Positions 42,775-51,966 of a DNA stretch of 64,000 bases are shown here, piece by piece. Under the pieces are notes generated by a model that ran no database searches, was not told the DNA's origin, and worked only from the letters and a program-made list of their open reading frames with translations. How positions within the stretch are numbered: the first letter of the stretch is position 1; the number at the start of each line of letters is the position of its first letter. The stretch lies in assembly GCA_019695115.1 (NCBI GenBank), contig JAIBAP010000003.1, positions 108,746-172,745 on the forward strand, in the 5' to 3' direction. The DNA is from Caldilineales bacterium (GTDB lineage Bacteria; Chloroflexota; Anaerolineae; J102). A program made the position numbers and the translations under genes.

Positions 42775-42830
42775 GATTCGCTCCTCGCTGCTGCGTCAGC
42801 GCCGCGCTGCCTTGGCGACCTGTTTGCCCA

Positions 42831-43544
42831 TCATGAAGCGCCGTAGAGTGGGATGTGCGCCCCGTTCACGCCCCCGGCCGCGTCGGAGCACAGGTAGACG
42901 ATGGCCGCGGCGATCTCCTCCGGCGTCGTCCAACTGGCAGTCTCCGGCGTGCGCTGGCGGTCGCGCCGGTGCTGCACATCTATCGTCCGCACCACCAGCA
43001 GGTTGGCCGTGACCCCGGCCCCGGTCAGCTCCTGGGCCAGCGTGAGCAGGAGGGCCTCCTGTGCCGCCTTGCCGACGGCGTAGGCGGCGCCTTTGGCCAT
43101 GGGGCGCCTCGCTGATGGCGAAGAAACGGCGACGATGCGGCCCCAGCCGTTTGCCGCCAGGTGTGGCGCAAAGGCCTGGGCGACGTTGAAGGTCGTCCAC
43201 AGGTGCTGCTGCAGCATCGAGGTCATCTCCTCGGCCGGTAGTTGCACCGCCGTCTTGCCGCCCGTCCAGCCGCCCACCAGGTGCAAGAGGATGTCCACGC
43301 GGCCGAACGTCGCCAGCGTCGCCGCGGCCGCCGCCTGGGCGCCGGCGGGGCTGGCCAGGTCGGCTGCGCTCGCCAGCCAGCGTTCCTGCGGCAGGTTCAG
43401 TTCTGCGCCCAATGCCTGCAGGCGACTTGCGTCCGAGCCGACCAACGCCAGACGGGCGCCCTCCTCGGCCAGGCGCCGGGCGACCACCCGGCCCAGCCCA
43501 CCGGTGGCGCCGGTGATCACGGCCACACGATTCTCCAGACTCAT
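42831..43544 (-). CDS. Short-chain dehydrogenase/reductase
   Basis: A 237-residue SDR. ITGATGGLGRVVAR is the cofactor motif; the usual NNAG is replaced by LHLVGG, and YAVGK carries the catalytic Tyr/Lys with SSPS before it. The C-terminus GGVNGAHIPLYG is typical. The substrate is unknown; its neighbours are ribA-like (18 bases upstream) and the phosphatidyltransferase. Confidence 0.87.
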   Translation of the reverse strand: MSLENRVAVITGATGGLGRVVARRLAEEGARLALVGSDASRLQALGAELNLPQERWLASAADLASPAGAQAAAAATLATFGRVDILLHLVGGWTGGKTAVQLPAEEMTSMLQQHLWTTFNVAQAFAPHLAANGWGRIVAVSSPSARRPMAKGAAYAVGKAAQEALLLTLAQELTGAGVTANLLVVRTIDVQHRRDRQRTPETASWTTPEEIAAAIVYLCSDAAGGVNGAHIPLYGAS

Positions 43545-43561
43545 GGCTCTAGTCTCCCTTC

Positions 43562-44320
43562 TTACGCTGCTTGCAGCGTGGCGATTTGATCCTCGCTCAT
43601 CGCCGCCAGGGCGGGGCGGTCGCTCTGTTCCGGCAGGCGTTCTTTGCCGGCGAAGTCAAGCAGATGCCCCGACTTGACAGCCTTCGTTTCCAGGTAGAAA
43701 CGATTGTGTGAGTTCGGCGGGATGATGTGGGGGATGCGGCCGGTCACGGTAATCCCATAGCGAGTCAGATCGGCGATCTTGCGCGGGTTGTTGGTCAGCA
43801 GGCGCACCGATTTAACCTTGAGGGAGTCCAGCATATGAGCTGCGACCGCGTAGTCCCGCTCGTCGTCGCGAAAACCCAGCGCCAGGTTGGCCTCGACCGT
43901 GTCGTAGCCGTGATCCTGCAGGCCGTAGGCGCGGATCTTGTTGGTCAGGCCGATCCCCCGCCCTTCCTGGCGCAGGTAGAGCAGGATGCCCCTGTCCATC
44001 TGCCCAAGCTGCTGGAGTGCGCTTTCCAATTGGTCGCGGCAGTCGCAGCGCAGCGAGCCGATGGCATCCCCGGTCAGGCACTCCGAGTGGACTCGCACGG
44101 GTACATCGTCGGCGCCGCACACATCGCCGTGCACAAAGGCGGCGTGGTCTTTGTCGTCACGGTTGTTGTAGAAACCGACGACCTGGAAATCGCCGAAGCG
44201 CGTCGGCAGGTCGGCGATGGCGGCAATGCGGACGCAGACGTGATCGCGGCCGTAGCCGTCACAGGCATGGCGCAGGTTCTCGTCCAAGAGTTCTTTGATT
44301 TGCATTTGAGCCAAAGACAT
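43562..44320 (-). CDS. ribA: GTP cyclohydrolase II
   Basis: A 252-residue enzyme that opens GTP to 2,5-diamino-6-ribosylamino-pyrimidinone phosphate, the first step of riboflavin and some pyrimidine-derived natural products. Zinc ligands are in HSECLTGDAIGSLRCDCRDQ; LRQEGRGIGL holds the catalytic Arg, and LLTNNPRKI is conserved. The DHBP synthase (RibB) domain often fused in front is absent. An N-terminal stretch of about 40 residues precedes the core. Confidence 0.93.
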   Translation of the reverse strand: MSLAQMQIKELLDENLRHACDGYGRDHVCVRIAAIADLPTRFGDFQVVGFYNNRDDKDHAAFVHGDVCGADDVPVRVHSECLTGDAIGSLRCDCRDQLESALQQLGQMDRGILLYLRQEGRGIGLTNKIRAYGLQDHGYDTVEANLALGFRDDERDYAVAAHMLDSLKVKSVRLLTNNPRKIADLTRYGITVTGRIPHIIPPNSHNRFYLETKAVKSGHLLDFAGKERLPEQSDRPALAAMSEDQIATLQAA

Positions 44321-44357
44321 CGTTCCTCCAAAGTTTGTAGATGCGATCCGAGGCGTG

Positions 44358-45050
44358 TCACGCCCGCGGAATACGATAGGCGATCAGGATGCCTCCGTCG
44401 TCCAGCGTCTCGACGGAGAGCAAATTGAGCTGGATGGCGGCGGCGCGCGGCAGGCCAGGCCCATCGGCCAGGGTGGGCGCGGTCGCGCCGCCGAAGATCA
44501 GCGGGGCGAGGTACAGGCGAATCTCGTCCACCAGGCCGAGCCGCAGCAGTTCGGCGTTCAACGTGCCGCCGCCTTCTACCAGCAGCCGCTGCACGCCGAT
44601 CTCCTGCAAACGGCGCAGCGCAGCCGGCAGATCGACGTGCGTCTCGCCCAGCACGCAGACATCGGCGCCCGCCTGCCTCAGCCGTGCGATCTGCGCTGGA
44701 TCGGTCTGCTGCGTGGTAAAGAGCAGGACAGACGCCAGGCCGGCGGTGAGAAAGCGACTGTCGAGGCGCAACGTCGCCTTTGAAATGACGCCGACCTTGA
44801 TTGGGTTCTCGCTCAGCCCACGGGCGCGACGGGCGGCGCGCAGTTCGGCAGACTTGACCGTGAGCCGCGGATCGTCGCCCAGCAGCGTGCGCCCGCCGAC
44901 CATGATGGCGTCGCTCTCAGCCCGCAGGCGATCCACGCGCGCCAGGTCTGGAGGCGATGAGATGGTTGCCCCGCCGCGGGCCGCTGTATCAGTCTTGCCG
45001 TCGGCGGTCACGGCAACATTGAGTATTACGAAGGGGCGGTCAGGTGTCAT
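44358..45050 (-). CDS. RibD C-terminal-type pyrimidine reductase
   Basis: A 230-residue protein of the RibD_C/dihydrofolate-reductase-like fold: NVAVTADGKTD, SDAIMVGGRTLLGDDPRLT and LLVEGGGTLNAELLR. It should reduce the ribosyl group of the GTP cyclohydrolase II product or its deaminated form with NADPH. The deaminase half of RibD is missing. It is the first gene of this minus-strand set, 37 bases before ribA. No FMN riboswitch was recognised in the 215-base upstream gap. Confidence 0.88.
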   Translation of the reverse strand: MTPDRPFVILNVAVTADGKTDTAARGGATISSPPDLARVDRLRAESDAIMVGGRTLLGDDPRLTVKSAELRAARRARGLSENPIKVGVISKATLRLDSRFLTAGLASVLLFTTQQTDPAQIARLRQAGADVCVLGETHVDLPAALRRLQEIGVQRLLVEGGGTLNAELLRLGLVDEIRLYLAPLIFGGATAPTLADGPGLPRAAAIQLNLLSVETLDDGGILIAYRIPRA

Positions 45051-45265
45051 CCTGGCGTTTCTCTCTCTGCATCGGCGTCACGCGCAGCGGCCATCCATGG
45101 CGCTGGCAAGTCGTGTTCGATTCCTTGACGCACAGGAGCCACAGCCTATTACCCCAGCAGACGCCGCCAGGTTGGTGTCGGATCGAGCAAGCGGTTCCAA
45201 ACGCGACGATTCGACAGCGCCACGAAGCTCTCTCGGCCATGAAATCTGGCCGGGGGCCTTCTGTG

Positions 45266-47245
45266 TCAGGTGATGATCAGTGGGCTGCCGGTCGCCTGCC
45301 AGGCGCGCAGCACTTCGGCCACGCTCCAGGCCTGGGCGATGCAGCCGCGCGGGGTGAAGGGCGGGTCGCCGTCGAAGATCTCGCTCACGCTGCCCAGGCC
45401 GTGGTCGGCCAGATGGTGGGCGAAAGGCGCGAGGAAGGCGCGCGCCGCGGCGGGATCGCGGTGGACGCGCAGGTGGGCCATCACGAACGGGCCGATCAGC
45501 CAGCCCCAGACGGTCCCCTGATGATAGGCGCCGTCGCGCTGTCGCACATCCCCGCCGTAGTGACCGACGAAGGCCGGGTCATTCGGCGCCAGGCTGCGCA
45601 GGCCGTGCGACGTCAGTAGCTGGCGGCCGCAGACCGCCACGACCGCGGCCTGGTGCTCGGGGGGCAGGGGGCTGTGCGGCAAGGAGACGGCCAGGAGTTG
45701 GTTGGGGCGCAGGGCCGGGTCGTCCCCCGCCGGCCCGTCGAGCAGGTCGTGGCAGTAGCCGGTCGCCGGGTTCCAGAAGCGGGCAAACCCGCTGCCGGCG
45801 CGCTGGGCCAGGGCGTCGTAGGTCGCGGAGGGCCGAGCCAGACGCCGCGCAAAGTCCGCCATGCTGCGCAGGGCGTTGTACCACAGGGCATTGATCTCGA
45901 CCGGCTTGCCGGTGCGCGGGGTCACGACCCAGTCACCCACTTTGGCGTCCATCCAGGTGAGCTGTACGCCTGGCTCGCCGGCGTAGAGCAGGCCATCGGC
46001 CGCATCCACGTGGATATTGTAACGCGTGCCGCGCTGATGCCAGACGATGATCTCCTGTAAGACCGGGAACAGATCGCGCAGCAGGCCATCGTCGCCGGTG
46101 GCGGCGTGATAGGCGCGGATGGCCTCGAAGTACCAGAGCGTGGCGTCAACGGTGTTGTATTCGGGCGTCTCGCCGGCGTCGGGGAAGCGGTTGGGCAACA
46201 TGCCGCGGTCCACGTAACGGGCAAAGGTGCGCAGGATGGAGGCGGCGATCTCAGGGCGGCCGGTGGCCAGGGTCAGGCCGGGGAGGCTGATCATGGTGTC
46301 GCGGCCCCAGTCGCCGAACCAATGATAGCCGGCGATCACGGAATGGCCGGGGCCACCATCGGCGGCCGGACGGCGGACGATGAACTGGTCGGCGGCCAGG
46401 ACGAGTTGTTCGATCCAGGGCGGCGGGGCGGGAAGTTCGGCGCGCTGCAACAAACCCTGCTCGTGGTCCCGCCGCACCTGGTACGCCTTTTGGCCGTCCA
46501 GGTTCGGGTCGGGTTCGACGCTCGCCACCAGCGTCAGCGAGGCGCCCGGCTCCAGCTGCGCCGTGAACGCCCCGGCGTAGAGGGCGTCGTCCAGCGTGTC
46601 CTGGCCGCGCGACGCTTCCTGGGCCAGAAAATAGTCGCGATACCACTGATGCTCGGCCCGCGCCGCCGCCCCGGCGCTCAGCAAATACAACGGCGTCGCG
46701 CCCGGGAACGCGGTCACGCGCAGGCCGTGCGGCGCAGGCTGGATGTCCATCTGCCAGTCGCCGGCGCGGGTCAGCGCATGATGGTCGCGGTAGTTGACCA
46801 GGGCCTTGATGGACAGGGTCAGGGGCGCGCTGGCCCGGTGCAGGTCGTAGCGGATGTAGGTCGTGTTGGCGCTGGGCTGCATCCAGACGCGCTTTTCCAG
46901 GAGGGCATCGGCGCAGGCAAACGACCAAACCGGCGTCGTCCCCTCTAGCCGAAACCGTTCGAGGTGCTGGTAGCCCGCCGGCTCCACCGCGCCGCCGGCC
47001 CAACGATTCGCGAACAGCGGATAGGCGCGGCCAAGATAGGTCGCCGTCTCATCGAGTTTGCTCAGCAGCACCGTTCGGCCCAACGGCGGTTGCAAGGCCG
47101 CCACCAGCAGGCCGTGATAGCGCCGCGCCGGCAGCCCGGCCACGGTGCCCGAGGCATAGCCGCCGATGCCGTTGGTTGCCAGCCACTCGCGGCGCTCGGC
47201 GGCGTTCAGGTCTCCGCAGGTCTCGCGGCCAAAATCAACGACCAT
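45266..47245 (-). CDS. Glycogen debranching enzyme (amylo-alpha-1,6-glucosidase, GH133-like)
   Basis: A 659-residue protein. The N-terminal GDE_N part (ATNGIGGYASGTVAGLPARR, YHGLLVAAL) is followed by the (alpha/alpha)6 catalytic part with HWFGDWGRDTMISLPGL and NTVDATLWYFEAI; Asp and Glu in these and in YGGDVRQRDGAYHQGTVW are expected in the active site. It should cut alpha-1,6 branches of glycogen. It starts 3 bases after the stop of a CBM48 protein, which may help bind glycogen. Confidence 0.92.
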   Translation of the reverse strand: MVVDFGRETCGDLNAAERREWLATNGIGGYASGTVAGLPARRYHGLLVAALQPPLGRTVLLSKLDETATYLGRAYPLFANRWAGGAVEPAGYQHLERFRLEGTTPVWSFACADALLEKRVWMQPSANTTYIRYDLHRASAPLTLSIKALVNYRDHHALTRAGDWQMDIQPAPHGLRVTAFPGATPLYLLSAGAAARAEHQWYRDYFLAQEASRGQDTLDDALYAGAFTAQLEPGASLTLVASVEPDPNLDGQKAYQVRRDHEQGLLQRAELPAPPPWIEQLVLAADQFIVRRPAADGGPGHSVIAGYHWFGDWGRDTMISLPGLTLATGRPEIAASILRTFARYVDRGMLPNRFPDAGETPEYNTVDATLWYFEAIRAYHAATGDDGLLRDLFPVLQEIIVWHQRGTRYNIHVDAADGLLYAGEPGVQLTWMDAKVGDWVVTPRTGKPVEINALWYNALRSMADFARRLARPSATYDALAQRAGSGFARFWNPATGYCHDLLDGPAGDDPALRPNQLLAVSLPHSPLPPEHQAAVVAVCGRQLLTSHGLRSLAPNDPAFVGHYGGDVRQRDGAYHQGTVWGWLIGPFVMAHLRVHRDPAAARAFLAPFAHHLADHGLGSVSEIFDGDPPFTPRGCIAQAWSVAEVLRAWQATGSPLIIT

Positions 47246-47248
47246 CTG

Positions 47249-47545
47249 CTACAGTTGCACGACGGAGTCGTCGGCGCCGAACGGGTTGGGCGCGTAGGCG
47301 TCCGCGGCCCAGTCATTTTCCCAGAGGTCTCCGTCCAGCAGGAAGCGGTAGCGGTAGGTCTGGCCCGGCGCGAGGGCCAATGTGGTTGTGAAGCTGCCAT
47401 TCGCCCGGCGCTTCATCGGCTGAGCGGACGGCGCCCAATCGTTGAAGTCCCCACACAGACACGCGGTCTGCGCGTTGACCTCGGCCGGAAGCTCGAACGT
47501 GACCTTGCAGGCCTTGCCGTTCTTGGTATAGCTTTTCTTTGGCAT
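47249..47545 (-). CDS. Single-domain CBM48 glycogen-binding protein
   Basis: A 98-residue protein with one CBM48/AMPK-beta-like domain: CLCGDFNDWAPSAQPMKR and YRYRFLLDGDLWENDW. There is no catalytic domain. The ATG at 47545 follows AAGGAG. It lies 3 bases upstream of the debranching enzyme gene, so the two are surely co-translated and may work on the same glycogen particle. Confidence 0.9.
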   Translation of the reverse strand: MPKKSYTKNGKACKVTFELPAEVNAQTACLCGDFNDWAPSAQPMKRRANGSFTTTLALAPGQTYRYRFLLDGDLWENDWAADAYAPNPFGADDSVVQL

Positions 47546-47668
47546 GAGATGACTCCTTTCCCGATGGAACAAGTGAACGAGTAGCGGTGAAACGGGGCCC
47601 GGCTGGCCTGGGCCTACGATTTCAGACCAACACAGGCCCGGTTCTCTTACCCGCGCCGCCGGTCTCGC

Positions 47669-48529
47669 TCACAGGATGACCCGCCCCAGCGTCAGCGCGG
47701 CCACCCCGATGAACAGCACGGCCAGCCCGACCTCCAGGGTGCGTTGCGGGATGCGACTGGCCAGGCGCGAGCCGATCTGCCCACCGATGATCACGCCGGG
47801 CACGGTGAAGATGCAGATGCTGAGCACGGTCAACAGCGCGTCGCCGCCGCTGGCTGCGAAGCGGACGAAGTGGCCGGCGGAGGCGATCAGCGCCGTGAGC
47901 GCCACGACGAAGACGCTGGTCGCCACCGACACCTTGCTGGGCACGCGACAGCGTTGCAGCAGGAAGTAGCCGTTCATCTCACCCAGGCCGGTGGAGACCA
48001 TGCCCATGAAGAGCGCGCCGACGCCCGCCAGCATGCGCCCTTCGGCGCGGTTACAGACGGTGTAGCGGATCTCCTCGCCGTCCGCCGCGATCAGGCAGGT
48101 CTCGGCCTGCGGTCCGCCGTAGTTCCTTTCGATAGCAGCGTCCAAGGTGGCAACATCCTCGTGCTTGGGCTGGCGCAGGAAACTCAGGGCCACGACGAAC
48201 AGCCCCACGCCCAGGATGGTCTGCAGGTAGACGGCCGGGATGACGCCCGAAGCCACCGTACCCAGAAGCGCCAGCGGGATCGTCGCCACCAGCAGGGCGC
48301 CGCCCAGGCGATAATCAATCAGCCGCTTGCGCACGTAGGCGAACAGCCCGCTGGCAAAGCCGAAGACTTCGGTGATGAGCGCCGTGCCGATGGCGACCTC
48401 TGGCGGCAGGCGCAGCGCCAGGATGAAGATCGGCGAGAAGAAGGTCGCGCCTTCGACGCCGGAGGCCATCGCCGCCGTGGCGATCAGGATCGAAAGGGGG
48501 AACATGAACCAGTATTGCAGTTCAAGCAT
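47669..48529 (-). CDS. TauE/SafE family sulfite/anion exporter
   Basis: A 286-residue membrane protein with eight or nine helices. The two family repeats are visible (GVEGATFFSPIFILAL near the N-terminus and MGMVSTGLGEMNGY in the middle), with a soluble loop of about 50 residues between (QPKHEDVATLD). TSUP proteins export sulfite, sulfoacetate or other anions; the substrate here is unknown. The start overlaps a decayed zinc-ribbon frame. Confidence 0.88.
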   Translation of the reverse strand: MLELQYWFMFPLSILIATAAMASGVEGATFFSPIFILALRLPPEVAIGTALITEVFGFASGLFAYVRKRLIDYRLGGALLVATIPLALLGTVASGVIPAVYLQTILGVGLFVVALSFLRQPKHEDVATLDAAIERNYGGPQAETCLIAADGEEIRYTVCNRAEGRMLAGVGALFMGMVSTGLGEMNGYFLLQRCRVPSKVSVATSVFVVALTALIASAGHFVRFAASGGDALLTVLSICIFTVPGVIIGGQIGSRLASRIPQRTLEVGLAVLFIGVAALTLGRVIL

Positions 48530-48690
48530 GATAGTCCTCCGCCAGCGCCCGTAAGAGCGCGCCGACCTCCTCGCCGCAGTTCGGGCAAGTGTGGGCGCGG
48601 CTCGAACATGGTCGGGTGAAGTAATTGCCCAGGAACCTGCCGGATCAAGGACGAGAGATGCTGGCCGCGGATGATGTCGACGAGCCGCAT
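48522..48690 (-). pseudogene. Frameshifted small zinc-ribbon protein
   Basis: One frame starts MRLVDIIRGQHLSSLIRQ at 48690; the +1 frame then continues RFLGNYFTRPC and HTCPNCGEEVGALLRALA to a stop at 48522. Together they read like one small protein of about 55 residues with a CPNCG knuckle, broken by an indel. The function is unknown. The tail overlaps the TauE/SafE start by 8 bases. Confidence 0.4.
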
Positions 48691-49003
48691 TGTTGCCTTC
48701 AGCGGCTTGGACGCCGCGATGGTGGGGCTTCTTACCCGTCTGGCGTGGCGGCCTCGCTTCCAGGCCCTGGCGCTGGCTATCTGGCGCCGTCTATGGGCGG
48801 CGGCGACTGACAAGACCGCGCACATGCGAGGCGCTAGAATATCCGCGGGCGCAATCGTCTGGAGCAGCTCCTCCCGCACGGCCCGATCATCCGGCGGGCG
48901 AGCGTTGACGCTTCGCCCCGGCGCCCAACGCATCGCCGAAGGGTTTGCGAACGCCGGCGGCGAGAAGACGGCCGCGAATGCGTTCGAGGAGTTGATGGGA
49001 GTA

Positions 49004-49140
49004 TCAGCTCCGCACCCCGCGCTCGCCTGCACGCCCGCCGAGCAGGCTGGCATAGAGTACGTCTCCGCGACAGGTGAAGCGCAGCGGGACGCCGTTTGCG
49101 GTCTGGCCTTCGGCGCGTTGCCACCCAGGCGGCGGCATCC
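49004..49140 (-). pseudogene. Possible relic of an alpha-L-fucosidase (GH29) C-terminus
   Basis: WQRAEGQTANGVPLRFTC then GDVLYASLLG resembles the conserved beta-strand end of bacterial GH29 alpha-L-fucosidases. Neither the catalytic domain nor a proper start is present, and the frame soon stops. Confidence 0.4.
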
Positions 49141-49436
49141 CAGCCGGCATGAGCCTGCCGGAACTGCAGGATGAATGCCTGGCGGGGAAAATCAGCGCCA
49201 AAGGTTTGCCGGTGATAGTGCTGCACCGGGCTGCCGGGGATGCGCAGGCTGTTGGCGTACCATTAGTTGGCTATGACTCGAAGCCGGCCAACATGCTTGC
49301 CGGCGGCATTGGGTCTCACCCGAATGGCGCGCATGACAGCCAGGCCGCTGAGTGCATCGTACACTGATGATGAGCAGCAAAGACAACCTGCGGCTCGGTA
49401 TACAGGCGCGACGACGGCGAGGCAATAGCTTCAGAA

Positions 49437-49488
49437 TTAGTTCTGTGTGAAATAGTTCCGCGTGAGATAGTATCTCACGTAGAACTAA
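49437..49488. repeat. Nested inverted repeat
   Basis: The inner arms CGTGAGATA/TATCTCACG meet almost directly, and outer arms TTAGTTCT/AGAACTAA flank them. An AAATTTAT stretch follows on the plus side, so a terminator role is possible. Confidence 0.6.
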
Positions 49489-49866
49489 ATTTATCGGATC
49501 GCCCCAGGGGAGACAGTTTGGTAAGCCCACGGTGATTGGTGATCCCGGCAGCCCTTCGACAGCGACTTGCGATCGGCGATCGGGGCAGGCGCACGTGCGC
49601 GAACGGGTGCAGGTGGGCGGCGGTCACACGTTGTGACCACGCCTCGTCCGCGGTTTCGTTGGTCGCCGTGCCTGCAGTCAAACTAACAGCCCGTCGTAAA
49701 AGTCACCTGGACACGGATTGGAGCAATGATTTTATGTTGGAAATCCGTGTGAAATCGGCCTCGATCCGTGTCCGAACTATCCTGCAAGCGACTTCTTCGA
49801 CAATCTGCTCGCCCCGGTTGTCGTCCCCCCAAAAGCGCATCCCCCCTCCCACCACCACCCCGCCTC

Positions 49867-49915
49867 TTGACAACCCCCACCCAGCCATGCTATCATGGGA
49901 AAATTGTTAACAATT
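49867..49915 (+). promoter_or_regulatory. Promoter and palindromic operator before the alpha-galactosidase gene
   Basis: TTGACA (49867-49872) and TATCAT (49891-49896) are spaced 18 bases apart, a good sigma70 promoter. AATTGTTAACAATT (49902-49915), a perfect palindrome, covers the expected start point. The same core follows the gntR promoter at 54429. Such TTGT..ACAA palindromes suit FadR-type GntR regulators. The palindrome is also part of a short TTAACAA/TTAACAG heptad run, which is a competing explanation. Confidence 0.6.
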
Positions 49916-49964
49916 AACAGTTGACAATTTTTCTCTGCCGGAATCATACCCTCCGAGATGCTGC

Positions 49965-51938
49965 ATGGATGACCCCTTCTCCTGGCCCACACCCGGCGCT
50001 GGTTGGGAACGTCTCCCGCTTTCCTTTCGCTATGACGAGCAGCCGTCGGCCGTCCTGCTGGAGGGCCGGGTGGGGCGCGGGGCGGCGGCGCAGGGCAGGG
50101 AGGGCGAGGAGGGCATCATCGTGCAAACGGCCCCGCTGGGGGGCCAGGCCGCGACCCTGACCTGCCGCTGCGAGACCCGCATCTTCACCGACTTCCCGGC
50201 GGTGGAGTGGGTCGCCTTTTTCCAGAACACAGGCGCGGCGGACGCCGGCATCCTCGCCGACATCCTGCCCCTCGATGTCTTCTTCCCCCTGGATGCCTCG
50301 ACCCCGTGCCGTGTGCACCATGCCCGCGGCGCCCTGACGCAGCCGGACGACTTCGAGCCGCTCGTCACGCCGCTCACCTTCCGGCAGGGCGGCGGCAGGC
50401 TGGCATTGGCCGCCGCCACCGGCAAGTGCTCGACGCTGCATCTGCCCTTCTTCGATCTGGAGATGGGCGACGGTGGGGTGATCGCGGCCATCGGCTGGTC
50501 GGGCGGCTGGTCGGCCGTTTTCCAGCGCCAGCGCCAGGGCCTGCGCGTGCAGGCCGGGATGGAGCGCACGCACCTGGTCCTGCATCCGGGCGAGGAAATC
50601 CGCACGCCCCGCATCCTCTTGCTGGCGTGGGAAGGCGACCGCGTGCGCGGCCACAACCTCTGGCGGCGCTTGCTGCTGCAACACTACACGCCCCGGCCGC
50701 ACGGACGGCTGCTGCAGCCGCCCTTCTGCGATGCCGCCTGGGGCGGGCGCACGGCCGCCAGCCATGTGCAGAAGATCGGCTGGCTGCACGAACACCGCAT
50801 CCCGACCGAGTGCTATTGGATCGACGCCGGCTGGTACGGGGAACGGCCCCTGGCCGAGGCGGCGGACGGCCTCAGCAGCGGCTGGATGGCGCAGGTGGGA
50901 AGCTGGCGCCCGAATGCCGAAGGCTATCCCGATGGTTTGGCGCCCGTCGGCCAGGCGGCCGCTGCCGCTGGCCTGGGTCTGGTGCTGTGGGTGGAGCCAG
51001 AGCGAGCGCGCGAGGACACCCAACTGGCGCGCGAGCACCCGGAATGGCTGCTCGGCCCGACGCCGTGCAGCGCCGGCGGCTGGAACTACCTGCTCGACCT
51101 CGGCCACCCCGACGCCCGCCGCCATGTCACCGACCTGGTGTCGGGGCTGATCGAGGAAGGCGGGGTGAGCTGCTACCGGCAGGATTTCAACGACCTGCGC
51201 CTGCCCGAGATCTTCGCCAAGACCGACGCCCCCGACCGCGTCGGCATGGCCGAGATCCGGCACATCACGGGGCTGTATGCGTTTTGGGACGAACTGCGGG
51301 CGCGGCATCCCGGCCTGATCATCGACAACTGCGCCGGCGGGGGGCAGCGCATCGACCTCGAGACCATCGCCCGCAGCGTCCCGCTCTGGCGCAGCGACCT
51401 GCAATGCTGGCCGTTCGACCCGCTGGCGATGCAGACGCAGACGCAGGGCCTGGCCCCCTGGGTTCCCCTCAGCGCCGCCGTCTGTGAAGCCCCGACCGCC
51501 TATGCCATGCGCAGCGCCCTCGGCCCGGCCATCGTCACGCACTGGGCTGCGCAGGCGCTGGAAAACGGCGCCGACCTGCCCCTCGAGCGCATCCGGCGGC
51601 TGATGGACGAAGCCCTGGCCATGCGCAAGTTCTTCTCCGGCGATTTCTACCCCCTGCTTTCGTTCAGCCTCGCCGCCGATGCCTGGGCCGCCTGGCAGTA
51701 CGACCGGCCCGACCTGGGCGAGGGGATGGTGGTTGCCTTTCGCCGCCACGAGTCGCCTTTCCCGGTCTGGGAGGCGAAGTTGCAGGCGCTGGCGCCGGAG
51801 GCGGTCTACGAGCTGTGCTCGTGGGATGATCACAGCCGCCGGCGGCTGGCGGGCGGGGCGCTGATGACGGCCGGGTTCAGCGTCACGGTCGGCGACAGGC
51901 CCGGCTCGGCCCTCTTCACCTACAAACGCGTCGCGTGA
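49965..51938 (+). CDS. Alpha-galactosidase, GH36 family
   Basis: A 657-residue glycosidase without signal peptide, so cytoplasmic. CYWIDAGWYG opens the barrel, SCYRQDFNDL holds the nucleophile Asp and DNCAGGGQRID the acid/base Asp of GH36. A beta-sandwich N-terminal domain (to about residue 240) and a short C-terminal sheet are as in the family. It should remove alpha-galactosyl or a related unit from an imported sugar. It is the first gene of the second carbohydrate locus. Confidence 0.88.
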   Translation: MDDPFSWPTPGAGWERLPLSFRYDEQPSAVLLEGRVGRGAAAQGREGEEGIIVQTAPLGGQAATLTCRCETRIFTDFPAVEWVAFFQNTGAADAGILADILPLDVFFPLDASTPCRVHHARGALTQPDDFEPLVTPLTFRQGGGRLALAAATGKCSTLHLPFFDLEMGDGGVIAAIGWSGGWSAVFQRQRQGLRVQAGMERTHLVLHPGEEIRTPRILLLAWEGDRVRGHNLWRRLLLQHYTPRPHGRLLQPPFCDAAWGGRTAASHVQKIGWLHEHRIPTECYWIDAGWYGERPLAEAADGLSSGWMAQVGSWRPNAEGYPDGLAPVGQAAAAAGLGLVLWVEPERAREDTQLAREHPEWLLGPTPCSAGGWNYLLDLGHPDARRHVTDLVSGLIEEGGVSCYRQDFNDLRLPEIFAKTDAPDRVGMAEIRHITGLYAFWDELRARHPGLIIDNCAGGGQRIDLETIARSVPLWRSDLQCWPFDPLAMQTQTQGLAPWVPLSAAVCEAPTAYAMRSALGPAIVTHWAAQALENGADLPLERIRRLMDEALAMRKFFSGDFYPLLSFSLAADAWAAWQYDRPDLGEGMVVAFRRHESPFPVWEAKLQALAPEAVYELCSWDDHSRRRLAGGALMTAGFSVTVGDRPGSALFTYKRVA

Positions 51939-51966
51939 GACCCTCAAGGCTCGCAGGAGAAGCCCC

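Larger units (their letters stand above)
48691..49860. other. Gene-poor stretch with decayed sequence
   Basis: No intact gene is convincing over about 1.2 kb. It includes one short match to an alpha-L-fucosidase end (49004-49140) and a nested hairpin (49437-49488). Several open frames exist on both strands, but none has a start site, codon pattern or family match I can support. Confidence 0.6.

Noticed and set aside
45051..45265. FMN riboswitch before the ribD-like and ribA genes
   Set aside because: I looked for the conserved RFN-type stem pattern upstream of the first gene and did not find it.
45044..45619. Plus-strand open frame starting MSSWRFSLCIG
   Set aside because: Most of it is antisense to the debranching enzyme and its unique part has no recognisable domain.
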